Assembly: GCA_044425705.1 (NCBI GenBank)
Contig: JAWXVD010000041.1
Location: 1-25,202, forward strand
Length of the DNA: 25,202 nt
Reading direction: 5' to 3'
From: JAWXVD01 sp044425705
GTDB lineage: Bacteria; Bacillota; Clostridia; Lachnospirales; Lachnospiraceae
Under the pieces are notes generated by a model. It did no database searches and had not been told where the DNA came from. It was given only the letters and a program-made list of their open reading frames with translations. Of the stretch, positions 13,070 through 21,543 are shown piece by piece (the first letter of the stretch is position 1; each line of letters begins with the position of its first letter). The position numbers were made by a program, and so were the translations under genes.

Positions 13070-15163
13070 ATGGAAAACTGTAAAGCAAGAGCAAAAGAAA
13101 TAGTAGGAAAAATGACAATTGAGGAACGTGCTAGCCAATTATCGTATATTTCACCTGCAATTAAAAGATTGGGTGTGCCAGCCTATAATTGGTGGAACGA
13201 GGCACTTCATGGTGTGGCGAGAGCGGGCACAGCAACAAGTTACCCACAGGCAATCGGGTTAGCGGCTATGTTTGATGATAAGTTTTTGGGAGAAATCGCT
13301 AATTCTATCGCAGAGGAAGGACGTGCTAAATATAATGAAAGTGCACAGCATGGAGATAGAGATATTTATAAGGGACTTACTTTTTGGTCGCCAAATGTAA
13401 ATATATTTAGAGATCCAAGATGGGGAAGAGGTCATGAAACATATGGTGAAGATCCTTATTTGACATCTCGATTAGGTGTGGCATTTATTAAAGGGCTACA
13501 AGGAGATGGTGAAGTGATGAAAGGAGCAGCATGTGCCAAACATTTTGCGGTACATAGTGGTCCAGAAGATATTCGTCATGAGTTTGATGCAGTAGTATCC
13601 AATAAAGATTTGTATGAGACATATTTGCCAGCCTTTGAAGCCTGTGTAAAAGAAGCCAATGTGGAAGCAGTTATGGGTGCTTATAATCGTACCAATGGAG
13701 AACCATGCTGTGGTAGCTATATGCTGTTGAGGGATGTTTTGCGTGAAAAATGGGGATTTGATGGACATGTAGTATCTGATTGTTGGGCTATAAGAGATTT
13801 CCATACCCATCATATGGTAACTGCTACGGCAGCAGAATCTGCAGCTTTGGCAATTGATGCAGGTTGTGATTTGAATTGTGGCAATACGTATTTACATATG
13901 ATGAAAGCGTTACAAGAAGGTTTGATTACAGAAGAACATATCACAACAGCGGCAGAGCGTTTGTTTACAACTAGATTTAAATTAGGTCTTTTTGATGAAA
14001 CAGAATATGATAAGATACCATATGAGGTGATTGAATGTAGAGAACATTTAGAAGAAGCCATCGAAGCTGCTAGGAAAAGTATTGTTCTTTTGAAAAATGA
14101 TGGCATTTTACCATTAGATCAATCGTCCTTAAAAACAATTGGTGTGATTGGACCAAATGCAAATAGTCGTTTGGTGATGAAGGCCAATTATTACGGTACA
14201 TCCTCTAGGTATATTACCTTGTTGGAAGGAATACAAGAACAAGTGGGAGATGAAGTGCGTGTGTTATATGCGAAAGGTTGTGAATTGTTAAAAGATAGAA
14301 CAGAACCTTTGGCAGAAGCAAAAGATCGCTTGATGGAAGCTGTAACAGTAGCAGAACATAGTGATGTTGTGATTCTTTGTGTGGGTCTTGATGAAACCCT
14401 TGAAGGGGAAGAGATGGATGAAGGTAATTCTTGTGGTTCGGGAGATAAAATAGATTTGGAATTGCCAGCAGTGCAAAAAGAATTATTAGAAAAAATTACA
14501 GAAACAGGAAAACCTGTTATTATATGTAATATGGCAGGTAGTGCTATTAATCTAGGATACTCTCAAGAAAATAATGATGCGATTCTACAGGTGTGGTATC
14601 CAGGAGCTGGTGGTGGAAAGGCAGTGGCTGATATTTTGTTTGGAAAAGTGTCACCTTGTGGAAAACTTCCACTTACATTCTATCACGGTGTGGATGACTT
14701 ACCAAAATTTACTGATTATGATATGAAAAACAGAACTTATCGCTATTATGAAGGAGAACCTTTATATCCATTTGGATTTGGTTTGACCTATGGAGATGTT
14801 TCTTGTGTATCAGCGGAAGTGCTAGAAGCGGCTGGAGAAGAAGTTGTCATATCTGTAAAAGTGAAAAATGATGGGGATGTGGCTACTGACGACATTGTAC
14901 AGGTATATGTGAAAAATTTAGAGTCAGAATTTGAAGTGAGAAATCATAGACTTTGCGGATATCAAAGAGTGAGTTTAGCACCACAAGAAGAAAAAGAAGT
15001 GAAAGTTATAGTATCAAAAGATGCATTAATGGTGTATAATCAGGATGGCGAAAAAGTGAAGGATGGCACCTCTTATGAATTTAGTGTGGGATGTGCACAA
15101 CCTGATATAAGAAGTGAGGCATTAACAGGAAAAACTCCTATTAAAATAATGTTTCAAGGATAA
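13070..15163 (+). CDS. Glycoside hydrolase family 3 beta-xylosidase-like enzyme
   Basis: 697 residues, no signal peptide. The N-terminal barrel has the marks of the xylosidase-like GH3 branch: YNWWNEALHGVARAG (39-53), FWSPNVNIFRDPRWGRGHET (105-124), CAKHFAVHSGPE (155-166) and the nucleophile aspartate in HVVSDCWAI (D237). The second domain has SIVLLKNDGILPL, CVGLDETLEGEEMDE (acid/base glutamate probably here) and QVWYPGAGGGKAVADILFG; a fibronectin-III-like domain follows YPFGFGLTYGD. GAGAGGA at 13059-13065 serves the ATG with short spacing. It is divergent from the AraC gene and precedes a GH43 xylosidase; a role in removing xylose (or arabinose) from xylo-oligosaccharides is likely, though some relatives also act on glucosides. 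Confidence 0.9.
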   Translation: MENCKARAKEIVGKMTIEERASQLSYISPAIKRLGVPAYNWWNEALHGVARAGTATSYPQAIGLAAMFDDKFLGEIANSIAEEGRAKYNESAQHGDRDIYKGLTFWSPNVNIFRDPRWGRGHETYGEDPYLTSRLGVAFIKGLQGDGEVMKGAACAKHFAVHSGPEDIRHEFDAVVSNKDLYETYLPAFEACVKEANVEAVMGAYNRTNGEPCCGSYMLLRDVLREKWGFDGHVVSDCWAIRDFHTHHMVTATAAESAALAIDAGCDLNCGNTYLHMMKALQEGLITEEHITTAAERLFTTRFKLGLFDETEYDKIPYEVIECREHLEEAIEAARKSIVLLKNDGILPLDQSSLKTIGVIGPNANSRLVMKANYYGTSSRYITLLEGIQEQVGDEVRVLYAKGCELLKDRTEPLAEAKDRLMEAVTVAEHSDVVILCVGLDETLEGEEMDEGNSCGSGDKIDLELPAVQKELLEKITETGKPVIICNMAGSAINLGYSQENNDAILQVWYPGAGGGKAVADILFGKVSPCGKLPLTFYHGVDDLPKFTDYDMKNRTYRYYEGEPLYPFGFGLTYGDVSCVSAEVLEAAGEEVVISVKVKNDGDVATDDIVQVYVKNLESEFEVRNHRLCGYQRVSLAPQEEKEVKVIVSKDALMVYNQDGEKVKDGTSYEFSVGCAQPDIRSEALTGKTPIKIMFQG

Positions 15164-15182
15164 AGAATAAAAAATACTAAGT

Positions 15183-15219
15183 AGCTTGATTTTAATTTAT
15201 AATTAAAGTCAGGCTTTTT
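15183..15219 (+). terminator. Rho-independent terminator between GH3 and GH43
   Basis: AGCTTGATTTTAATT (15183-15197) pairs fully (two G-T wobbles) with AATTAAAGTCAGGCT (15201-15215) around a three-base loop and is followed by TTTTT. GH43 expression then needs read-through or its own promoter in the following ~95 bases. Confidence 0.8.
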
Positions 15220-15313
15220 AGAAAAATGCGTCAGAGTAGAACAAATAATAGACTCTCGTAAATTTATATCGTAGAAATTTGGAGCGTCTATAAATAGTAG
15301 AAAAGAGGGAATT

Positions 15314-16960
15314 ATGATACAAAATCCAATATTTAAAGGGTTTAATCCAGACCCATGCGTATGCAGAAAAGGACAGGATTATTATGTGACAGTTTCGTCT
15401 TTTGAATGGTTTCCAGGGCTTCCGATTTATCATTCAAGAGATTTGAAAAACTGGGAATTATTAACTCATGTTTTAACAGATGATACAGTAGTAGATTTGA
15501 AAAAATTACCTTCTGCCAAGGGGATTTGGGCACCATGTCTTACTTATTGTGAGGAAGAAGATTTATTTTATATGGTATATGGTATTATGAATTCTATGAA
15601 CGCTAGATATTTTGATGTAGATAATTATGTGACTACGGCAAGTGATATTAATGGACCTTGGAGTGAACCGGTGTATTTGCATTCGGCGGGATTTGATGCA
15701 TCCATATTGCATGATAAGAATGGAAAGAAATGGGTGGTTTCCTTAGAATGGGAAACGCGTGCTGGTTATGAAAAACCAGGTGTAATCTGTTTAGTAGAGT
15801 ATGATCCAAAAGCAAAAGAAATTGTGGGATATCCGAAACGTATTTGGGCAGGTGGCACAGATCGAGGATGTATTGAAGCGCCTCACTTATATCAAAAAGG
15901 TGAATATTACTATATTATGTGTGCAGAAGGTGGGACTGGCTACAACCATTGCGTCACAATGGGTAGAGCAAAGGATGTATGGGGACCTTATGAAAAAGAT
16001 CCAATGAACCCTATTGTTACATCAATTCCAGGATATTCTAATGAAAGAAAAGATGATGATCATTTAAAGACAAGGTATTATAATCCTGATTCTATTCTAC
16101 AAAAATCAGGACATGGAAGTTATGTAGAAACACCCGAGGGGGAAGTGTATTTATTCCATCTTACCTCTAGACCATTTGTGCCTGAGTTACGCTGTACACT
16201 TGGGAGAGAAACTGCAATTCAGAAGATGATGTGGACAGAAGACGGTTGGCTCCGTATGAAGGACGGAAGTGATTTTGCGAAAATGGAAGTGGAAGAAAGT
16301 CGGCTAGAACCTTGTGAAATGCCTAGCATACCTAATCATGATGATTTTGATACAGAAGAATTGGGTAATTACTATTATGCACCGCGTCTCATGCCAGAAC
16401 AATTTGTTGATTTGAAAATTAGACCAGGATATCTTAGAATGCGGGGACAAGAATCTAGAGCATCTTTGAACAAAGTTAGTGTACTAGCCCGTAAATTAAC
16501 ATCAGTATATGCTACAGCAACTACTAAAATGGAATATACTCCAAAGGTGTATCAGCATAGTGCTGGTCTGATTATGTATTATGATAACATGGATCACGTA
16601 CATCTTAGAAAATATTATAGTGATACCTTGGGACAAAGTGCTATCTCTATCGTACAAGTAGAAAATGGCGTCCGTACAGAGTATGTAGATACTAGAGTAG
16701 CAGTAACGGAAGCTCCAATTTATTTTAGAGTGATAGTGGAAGGCAGAAGTTATCATTTTGAGTGGAGCTATGATGGGGAAGAATATTTCCCAATCGGTGG
16801 TAGTTTCGATACAACAAAGCTCTCTGATGAGTTTTGTGAAAGCGGAGAATTTACAGGTGCATTTGTGGGGATGACATGTACAGATAGGTTGCTTCATAAA
16901 CATTATGCGGATTTTGATTTTTTTACATATGTTGCAGATGAAGAACAAGGAGTGGAGTAA
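15314..16960 (+). CDS. Glycoside hydrolase family 43 beta-1,4-xylosidase
   Basis: 548 residues, no signal peptide; cytoplasmic enzyme that splits xylo-oligosaccharides into xylose by inversion, and often also removes arabinose. The five-bladed propeller starts with NPIFKGFNPDPCVCRKGQDY, giving the general base D13. GFDASILHDKNGKKW holds the pKa-modulating D128, and RGCIEAPHLYQKGEYYYIM holds the general acid E188. These positions nearly coincide with those of the characterised Geobacillus XynB3 (15, 128, 187). The C-terminal half (from about 340) is the beta-sandwich typical of the long GH43 xylosidases. GAGGG just before the ATG is the ribosome binding site. It lies downstream of the GH3 xylosidase and is probably under the same AraC control. 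Confidence 0.93.
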   Translation: MIQNPIFKGFNPDPCVCRKGQDYYVTVSSFEWFPGLPIYHSRDLKNWELLTHVLTDDTVVDLKKLPSAKGIWAPCLTYCEEEDLFYMVYGIMNSMNARYFDVDNYVTTASDINGPWSEPVYLHSAGFDASILHDKNGKKWVVSLEWETRAGYEKPGVICLVEYDPKAKEIVGYPKRIWAGGTDRGCIEAPHLYQKGEYYYIMCAEGGTGYNHCVTMGRAKDVWGPYEKDPMNPIVTSIPGYSNERKDDDHLKTRYYNPDSILQKSGHGSYVETPEGEVYLFHLTSRPFVPELRCTLGRETAIQKMMWTEDGWLRMKDGSDFAKMEVEESRLEPCEMPSIPNHDDFDTEELGNYYYAPRLMPEQFVDLKIRPGYLRMRGQESRASLNKVSVLARKLTSVYATATTKMEYTPKVYQHSAGLIMYYDNMDHVHLRKYYSDTLGQSAISIVQVENGVRTEYVDTRVAVTEAPIYFRVIVEGRSYHFEWSYDGEEYFPIGGSFDTTKLSDEFCESGEFTGAFVGMTCTDRLLHKHYADFDFFTYVADEEQGVE

Positions 16961-17052
16961 TGAATCTATAATAGCTATCTTCTAGACGAAACAGCATGAT
17001 TAAAAAAATTTTATAAAAGCGAAAAAAGTTCATAAAAAATTGAAAAAAGTGC

Positions 17053-17081
17053 TTGTATATGGGGGATTCATGTGCTATAAT
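17053..17081 (+). promoter_or_regulatory. Sigma-A promoter of rpmE
   Basis: TTGTAT (17053-17058), 17-base spacer, TATAAT (17076-17081) preceded by TGTGC. The upstream AAAAAAGTGC context is shared with the rRNA-type promoter at 24857, and an A-rich stretch lies just before it. About 85 bases of leader follow. Confidence 0.7.
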
Positions 17082-17165
17082 TATCAAGCATTTGTATGAA
17101 AAATATAAATGTAGCGGATGAGAACAGAATAAGAGCAATTGATTTTTAATAGAGAGGTGAAAAAC

Positions 17166-17372
17166 ATGAGAGAAGGAATCCATCCTGAATATTATCAGGC
17201 AACAGTAACTTGTAACTGCGGAAATACATTTGTAACTGGTTCAACAAAGAAAAGCATTCACGTTGAAGTATGTTCTAAATGTCATTCATTTTACACTGGA
17301 CAACAAAAAACAGCTAGAGCTGATGGACGTATTGATAAGTTCAACAAAAAATATGGTGTTGCAAGCAAATAA
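17166..17372 (+). CDS. rpmE: 50S ribosomal protein L31
   Basis: 68 residues. It is a zinc-ribbon ribosomal protein at the central protuberance of the large subunit, bridging to the small one. The four cysteines (C16, C18, C36, C39) are present in VTCNCGNTF and VCSKCHSFYTG, so this is the zinc-containing form, not the zinc-independent paralog. The C-terminus, GRIDKFNKKYGV, is typical. AGAGAGGTG before the ATG at 17166 decides the start over an earlier in-frame codon at 17139. It has its own promoter and terminator and precedes the yqhQ-prmC-prfA cluster, a conserved clostridial order. Confidence 0.96.
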   Translation: MREGIHPEYYQATVTCNCGNTFVTGSTKKSIHVEVCSKCHSFYTGQQKTARADGRIDKFNKKYGVASK

Positions 17373-17381
17373 GTTATTCAA

Positions 17382-17416
17382 AAAGGTTGAGGTTAATAAT
17401 CTCAACCTTTACTTTT
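17382..17416 (+). terminator. Hairpin terminator after rpmE
   Basis: AAAGGTTGAG (17382-17391) and CTCAACCTTT (17401-17410) are perfect arms around nine bases, followed by ACTTTTAC. The T run is short, so termination may be partial. Confidence 0.7.
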
Positions 17417-17503
17417 ACAGATTGGAAGTATATAAGGAGACGAAAGCAAGTATAATCGATTATAGTTGTTTTGTATGACGGATACTTTGAAATGGAGGAT
17501 GAA

Positions 17504-18463
17504 ATGGCAACAAAAAATAGTAAACCATCATCGGGTATAGGTGGGCAAGCGGTTTTAGAAGGCATTATGATGAAAAATAAAGAAATCTATGCCGTAGCAG
17601 TAAGAAAACCAGATGGTGAAATTGAAGTGGATACAGAATCATTTCACGGAATATTACATGGACATAAGCTTAAGAATATGCCATTTATTCGTGGTGTTTT
17701 TAATTTTATAGATTCTTTAATGTTAGGAACGAAGACACTTACTTATTCGGCTAGCTTCTATGATGAAGAAGAAGGAAAAGAAAGTGCGGCAGATAAATTT
17801 ATCAACAAAATCTTTAAGGATAAGGCAGAGCAATTCCTGATGAATTGTACTGTTGCTTTTTCTATCATATTAGCAGTGGCAATTTTTATGGTATTACCAT
17901 ATTACTTATCTTCATTTTTTGCAGGTTACATTATCAACTCTTCTTTATTGGCTTTGGTAGAAGGGATTATTCGTATTTTAATCTTTGTTCTTTATGTAGT
18001 TGCTATATCAGCAATGAAAGATATTAAGAGAGTGTATATGTATCATGGGGCAGAGCATAAATGTATCAATTGTATTGAACATGGTAGAGAGTTAACAGTG
18101 AAAAATGTAAAGAGAAGTAGCAGACAACATAGACGTTGTGGAACTAGCTTTATGTTATTTGTTATGTTTGTCAGTGTAGTTTTATTTATCTTTATCCAGG
18201 TGGAAAGTCCAGTTTATAGAGTGCTTCTTCGTATTGCATTGGTTCCAGTGATTGCTGGTATTTCTTATGAATTGATTCGATTAGCAGGAAGAAGTGAGAA
18301 TTTCTTAGTACGTTTGATTTCGGCACCGGGAATGTTGTTACAAAAACTAACTACGCTAGAGCCAGATGAAGATATGATAAAGGTTGCAATTGCTGCTGTA
18401 GAAGCAGTGTTTGACTGGAAAACATATATAAAAGAAACATTTGATGATGATGTAGAAAACTAA
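17504..18463 (+). CDS. YqhQ-like DUF1385 membrane protein
   Basis: A 319-residue integral membrane protein of the DUF1385 family (YqhQ in Bacillus), biochemical role unknown. The family signature GIGGQAVLEGIMMK is at residues 11-24 and is followed by a region ending in FIRGVFNFIDSLMLG. Four membrane segments are expected near 112-133, 150-172, 213-232 and 240-260. Between the second and third is the conserved cytosolic or active-site-like loop RVYMYHGAEHKCINCIEHG (with H181 and H185) and the Arg/His-rich SRQHRRCGTSF. GGAGG at 17494-17498 supports ATG 17504; in-frame codons upstream lie before that site. It sits between rpmE and prmC-prfA, as in many Clostridia. Confidence 0.88.
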   Translation: MATKNSKPSSGIGGQAVLEGIMMKNKEIYAVAVRKPDGEIEVDTESFHGILHGHKLKNMPFIRGVFNFIDSLMLGTKTLTYSASFYDEEEGKESAADKFINKIFKDKAEQFLMNCTVAFSIILAVAIFMVLPYYLSSFFAGYIINSSLLALVEGIIRILIFVLYVVAISAMKDIKRVYMYHGAEHKCINCIEHGRELTVKNVKRSSRQHRRCGTSFMLFVMFVSVVLFIFIQVESPVYRVLLRIALVPVIAGISYELIRLAGRSENFLVRLISAPGMLLQKLTTLEPDEDMIKVAIAAVEAVFDWKTYIKETFDDDVEN

Positions 18464-18540
18464 AATGAATTTTTCATAAGAAAAATAAACCTTATTGATA
18501 ATGACTTGAAAAATTCAGTTTGGAAAGGGCAATTTTCATC

Positions 18541-19401
18541 ATGACGTATGAAGAATTATATAAAGAAGGTAAAGAGTTGCTTGTCTCAGCGGGTATTGGT
18601 GAAGCTGATTTAGATGCTAGGTACTTACTGGAAAGTATCTGTAATACAGACAGGAATTATTTATTGGTTCACGGAAATGAAAAGGTAGAAGAAAAGCAAA
18701 TTGCAAAATATAGGGAATGCATTGCATTGAGAAAGCAAAGGATTCCATTACAACATATCACTGGGAAACAAGAATTTATGGGCTTAGAATTCATAGTGAA
18801 TGAGCATGTCTTGATTCCAAGGCAGGATACGGAAATTCTAGTAGAAGAAGTCATACGCCATTTGCATGATGGATTTCAAATACTGGATATGTGTACAGGC
18901 TCTGGATGTATTTTGCTAAGTTTACTAAAATATTCCAATGGGTGTAAGGGAGTTGGAGTAGATGTTTCAAAAGAAGCTTTAAAGGTGGCCCAGCGAAATG
19001 CAAAACAGCTAGGGATAAACGCGCATTTTATTCAAAGTGATCTTTTTGATCAGGTTGATGTAAAAGAATTATTAGATGAAAATCAAGGTGACAAATTTGA
19101 TATCATTGTATCGAATCCTCCATATATAAGGAGTGAGGTAATTCCCACATTGATGGAAGAAGTAAAAGAACATGAACCTATGTTGGCATTAGATGGAATG
19201 GATGATGGGTTGTATTTTTATAGAAAAATAACAGAAGCATCAAAGGAATATTTAGAAAAAGGCGGTTATTTGTTCTATGAAATAGGATATGACCAAGGTG
19301 TGGAAGTTTCAGATATTATGAAAGAACATGGTTTTAGGGATGTAGAAGTCGTAAAAGATTATGCAGGATTAGATAGAGTGGTGTACGGATGCAACGTATA
19401 A
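18541..19401 (+). CDS. prmC: Peptide chain release factor N5-glutamine methyltransferase PrmC
   Basis: 286 residues; uses S-adenosylmethionine to methylate the glutamine of the GGQ motif in RF1 and RF2, which speeds peptide release. The N-terminal helical domain (about 1-80) binds the release factor and ends with QHITGKQEFMG. The methyltransferase domain has ILDMCTGSGCILLSLL (114-129) for cofactor binding and the catalytic NPPY at 192-195. ATG 18541 is chosen because GGAAAGGG (18522-18529) precedes it by 11 bases; a TTG at 18520 lies before that site. Its substrate prfA begins 40 bases downstream, an ordinary and functionally sensible pairing. Confidence 0.95.
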   Translation: MTYEELYKEGKELLVSAGIGEADLDARYLLESICNTDRNYLLVHGNEKVEEKQIAKYRECIALRKQRIPLQHITGKQEFMGLEFIVNEHVLIPRQDTEILVEEVIRHLHDGFQILDMCTGSGCILLSLLKYSNGCKGVGVDVSKEALKVAQRNAKQLGINAHFIQSDLFDQVDVKELLDENQGDKFDIIVSNPPYIRSEVIPTLMEEVKEHEPMLALDGMDDGLYFYRKITEASKEYLEKGGYLFYEIGYDQGVEVSDIMKEHGFRDVEVVKDYAGLDRVVYGCNV

Positions 19402-19441
19402 ATTTGATATTCCTGTTTATAATAAAGAATGGAGAGTAAAA

Positions 19442-20524
19442 ATGTTTGATAAATTGGAGGACCTTTTAATCAGGTTTGAAGAAATTTTAGGAGAGTTGCA
19501 TGAACCAACTGTAACAAACAACCAAGTGCGTTTTAGACAGTTGATGAAGGAGCAGAGTGATTTATCACCGATTGTAGATGCTTATACAGAGTATAAAAAA
19601 TGTAAAGAAGATGTTGCAGATAGCTTATCTATGCTAGAAGAAGAGTCTGATGAAGACATGCGTGATATGTTGAAAGAAACATTGAATGATGCAAAAAAAC
19701 GCATTGAGGAATTAGAGGGAGAATTAAAGATACTCTTATTACCTAAGGATCCGAATGATGATAAAAACGTTATCGTTGAAATTCGTGCTGGTGCTGGTGG
19801 TGATGAGGCGGCACTTTTTGCGGCAGAAATGTATCGTTTATATGTGCATTACGCAGAAAAACAAAGATGGAAAGTGGAAACAGTCAGTGTAGATGAAATT
19901 GGCATCGGTGGTATTAAGGATGTAAGTTTCATGATTACAGGACAAGGGGCTTATTCGAAATTAAAATATGAAAGTGGTGTACATCGTGTACAACGTGTAC
20001 CAGAAACAGAATCTGGTGGACGTATTCATACTTCCACTATAACTGTTGCGGTAATGCCAGAAGTCGAAGACGTGGATGTTGAAATTAATGAAAATGATAT
20101 TCGTATCGATGTTATGAGGGCTTCAGGTAGTGGTGGACAATGTGTCAATACTACCGACTCTGCAGTGCGTTTGACTCATATGCCAACAGGTATTGTAATT
20201 TACAGTCAAACAGAAAAATCTCAAATACAGAATAAAGCGAAAGCATATGCATTATTACGTGCAAAATTATATGATTTGGAATTACAAAAACAACATGACG
20301 AAGAAGCTGAGCTTCGTAGAAGTCAGGTTGGAACAGGAGATCGTTCGGAAAAAATCAGAACTTACAATTTCCCACAAGGTCGTGTGACGGATCATAGAAT
20401 TAAATTAACTTTATACAAACTAGATTCCATTATGAATGGTGATATTGAAGAGTTGTTAGATAGTCTAATCGCAGCAGATCAAGCGGCAAAATTATCTAAA
20501 TTGAATGAGCAAGGCGGATATTAA
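19442..20524 (+). CDS. prfA: Peptide chain release factor 1
   Basis: 360 residues; recognises UAA and UAG stop codons in the ribosome and triggers release of the finished protein. The GGQ motif is at 231-233 inside MRASGSGGQCVNTTDSAV, the methylation site for the PrmC encoded just upstream. The stop-codon reading tripeptide is PET (187-189) in VQRVPETESGGRIHTS, fitting the PxT type of RF1 rather than the SPF of RF2. N-terminal helical domain, central domain with IRAGAGGDEAALFA, and a basic C-terminal segment all match in order and length. GGAGAG precedes the ATG. A hairpin follows the stop. Confidence 0.97.
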   Translation: MFDKLEDLLIRFEEILGELHEPTVTNNQVRFRQLMKEQSDLSPIVDAYTEYKKCKEDVADSLSMLEEESDEDMRDMLKETLNDAKKRIEELEGELKILLLPKDPNDDKNVIVEIRAGAGGDEAALFAAEMYRLYVHYAEKQRWKVETVSVDEIGIGGIKDVSFMITGQGAYSKLKYESGVHRVQRVPETESGGRIHTSTITVAVMPEVEDVDVEINENDIRIDVMRASGSGGQCVNTTDSAVRLTHMPTGIVIYSQTEKSQIQNKAKAYALLRAKLYDLELQKQHDEEAELRRSQVGTGDRSEKIRTYNFPQGRVTDHRIKLTLYKLDSIMNGDIEELLDSLIAADQAAKLSKLNEQGGY

Positions 20525-20530
20525 GAGTAG

Positions 20531-20560
20531 AAGGGGTATCACAATGTGGTGCTCCTTTAT
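20531..20560 (+). terminator. Hairpin after prfA, probable terminator
   Basis: AAGGGGTATCAC (20531-20542) pairs with GTGGTGCTCCTT (20546-20557), 12 pairs with three wobbles and a three-base loop. Only TTAT follows, so termination may be weak and DUF2156 may be partly co-transcribed. Confidence 0.55.
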
Positions 20561-20615
20561 TAATGAGATGTAGATATTTATCGCATGGATGATAAATATT
20601 GAAATGGAGGAATTT

Positions 20616-21521
20616 ATGAACATCATATGGAAAGACATAGAATTTAAGGATAAGGATGTGATTGATGCATATTATCAATATGAACAATCGAGAAGCTGTG
20701 AATATACCTTTACCAACAATTTATTATGGGCACCTTTCTACCGAGTAAGATATACAATTATCGAAGATATGTTAGTATTTATGTCTGATGAAGTGAAGTT
20801 TTCTGCGAGTTTTCCCCTTGCTAAAAGTGAAGATTCAGCAAAAAATACAAAAAAAGTTCTCTTATTATTACAAGAATATTTTGAAGAAAATAAAAAACCG
20901 TTTAAATTACATTTAGTTTCTGAAAAAAAATTTGACTTATTAGAGGAATTGTTTCCAGGTGAATTTGAAATTGAATACGATAGAGATGCAGCAGATTATG
21001 TTTATGATTCGGAGAAATTAATTTCGTTATCAGGAAAAAAATTGCATGGAAAACGGAATCATATTAATAAATTTAAAGAAAATTTCCCGGAGTGGAAGTA
21101 TGAAGCTATCAGTGATGATAATGTTGATGAATGTAGAGCTATGGCAAAAGAATGGAAGAAGCAAAACCTTTGTGATGAATTAGATGATAAACATAAAGAG
21201 TTTTGTGTCACTATGAATGCTTTGAAATTATATAAAGAGCTAGGCATAAAAGGCGGTTTGCTACGAGCAAATGAGAATGTGGTAGCATTTACCTTGGGTG
21301 AAGAATGCTCTAAAGATACTTTTGTGGTTCATATTGAAAAGGCATTTGCTGATGTACAGGGTGCTTATCCTATGATTAATCAGCAATTTATATTACATGA
21401 AGCATCTCAGTATCAATATATTAACAGAGAAGAAGATACAGGTGCGGAAGGGCTGCGAAAAGCAAAACTATCTTATTATCCAGTATTTTTACAGGAAAAA
21501 GGGATTGTCACTAAAAAATAG
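20616..21521 (+). CDS. DUF2156 protein (phosphatidylglycerol lysyltransferase C-domain-like)
   Basis: 301 residues, soluble, no membrane segment. It belongs to the DUF2156 group, which has the GNAT-like fold also found as the C-terminal domain of MprF. Recognisable parts are CEYTFTNNLLWAPFY near the start, LSGKKLHGKRNHINKF in the middle, HIEKAFADVQGAYPMINQQF, and the final NREEDTGAEGLRKAKLSYYP. MprF proper uses aminoacyl-tRNA to modify membrane lipids, but this stand-alone form has no flippase domain and its substrate is unknown; aminoacyl or acyl transfer is only inferred. TGGAGG at 20605-20610 supports ATG 20616. The M18 peptidase follows 22 bases later, so they share an operon. Confidence 0.85.
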   Translation: MNIIWKDIEFKDKDVIDAYYQYEQSRSCEYTFTNNLLWAPFYRVRYTIIEDMLVFMSDEVKFSASFPLAKSEDSAKNTKKVLLLLQEYFEENKKPFKLHLVSEKKFDLLEELFPGEFEIEYDRDAADYVYDSEKLISLSGKKLHGKRNHINKFKENFPEWKYEAISDDNVDECRAMAKEWKKQNLCDELDDKHKEFCVTMNALKLYKELGIKGGLLRANENVVAFTLGEECSKDTFVVHIEKAFADVQGAYPMINQQFILHEASQYQYINREEDTGAEGLRKAKLSYYPVFLQEKGIVTKK

Positions 21522-21543
21522 AGAAAGAAAAGGTGAAATCTAT

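Noticed and set aside
13496..14106. Long minus-strand frames inside the second GH3 gene
   Set aside because: They are antisense shadows of a gene whose catalytic motifs are unambiguous on the plus strand.
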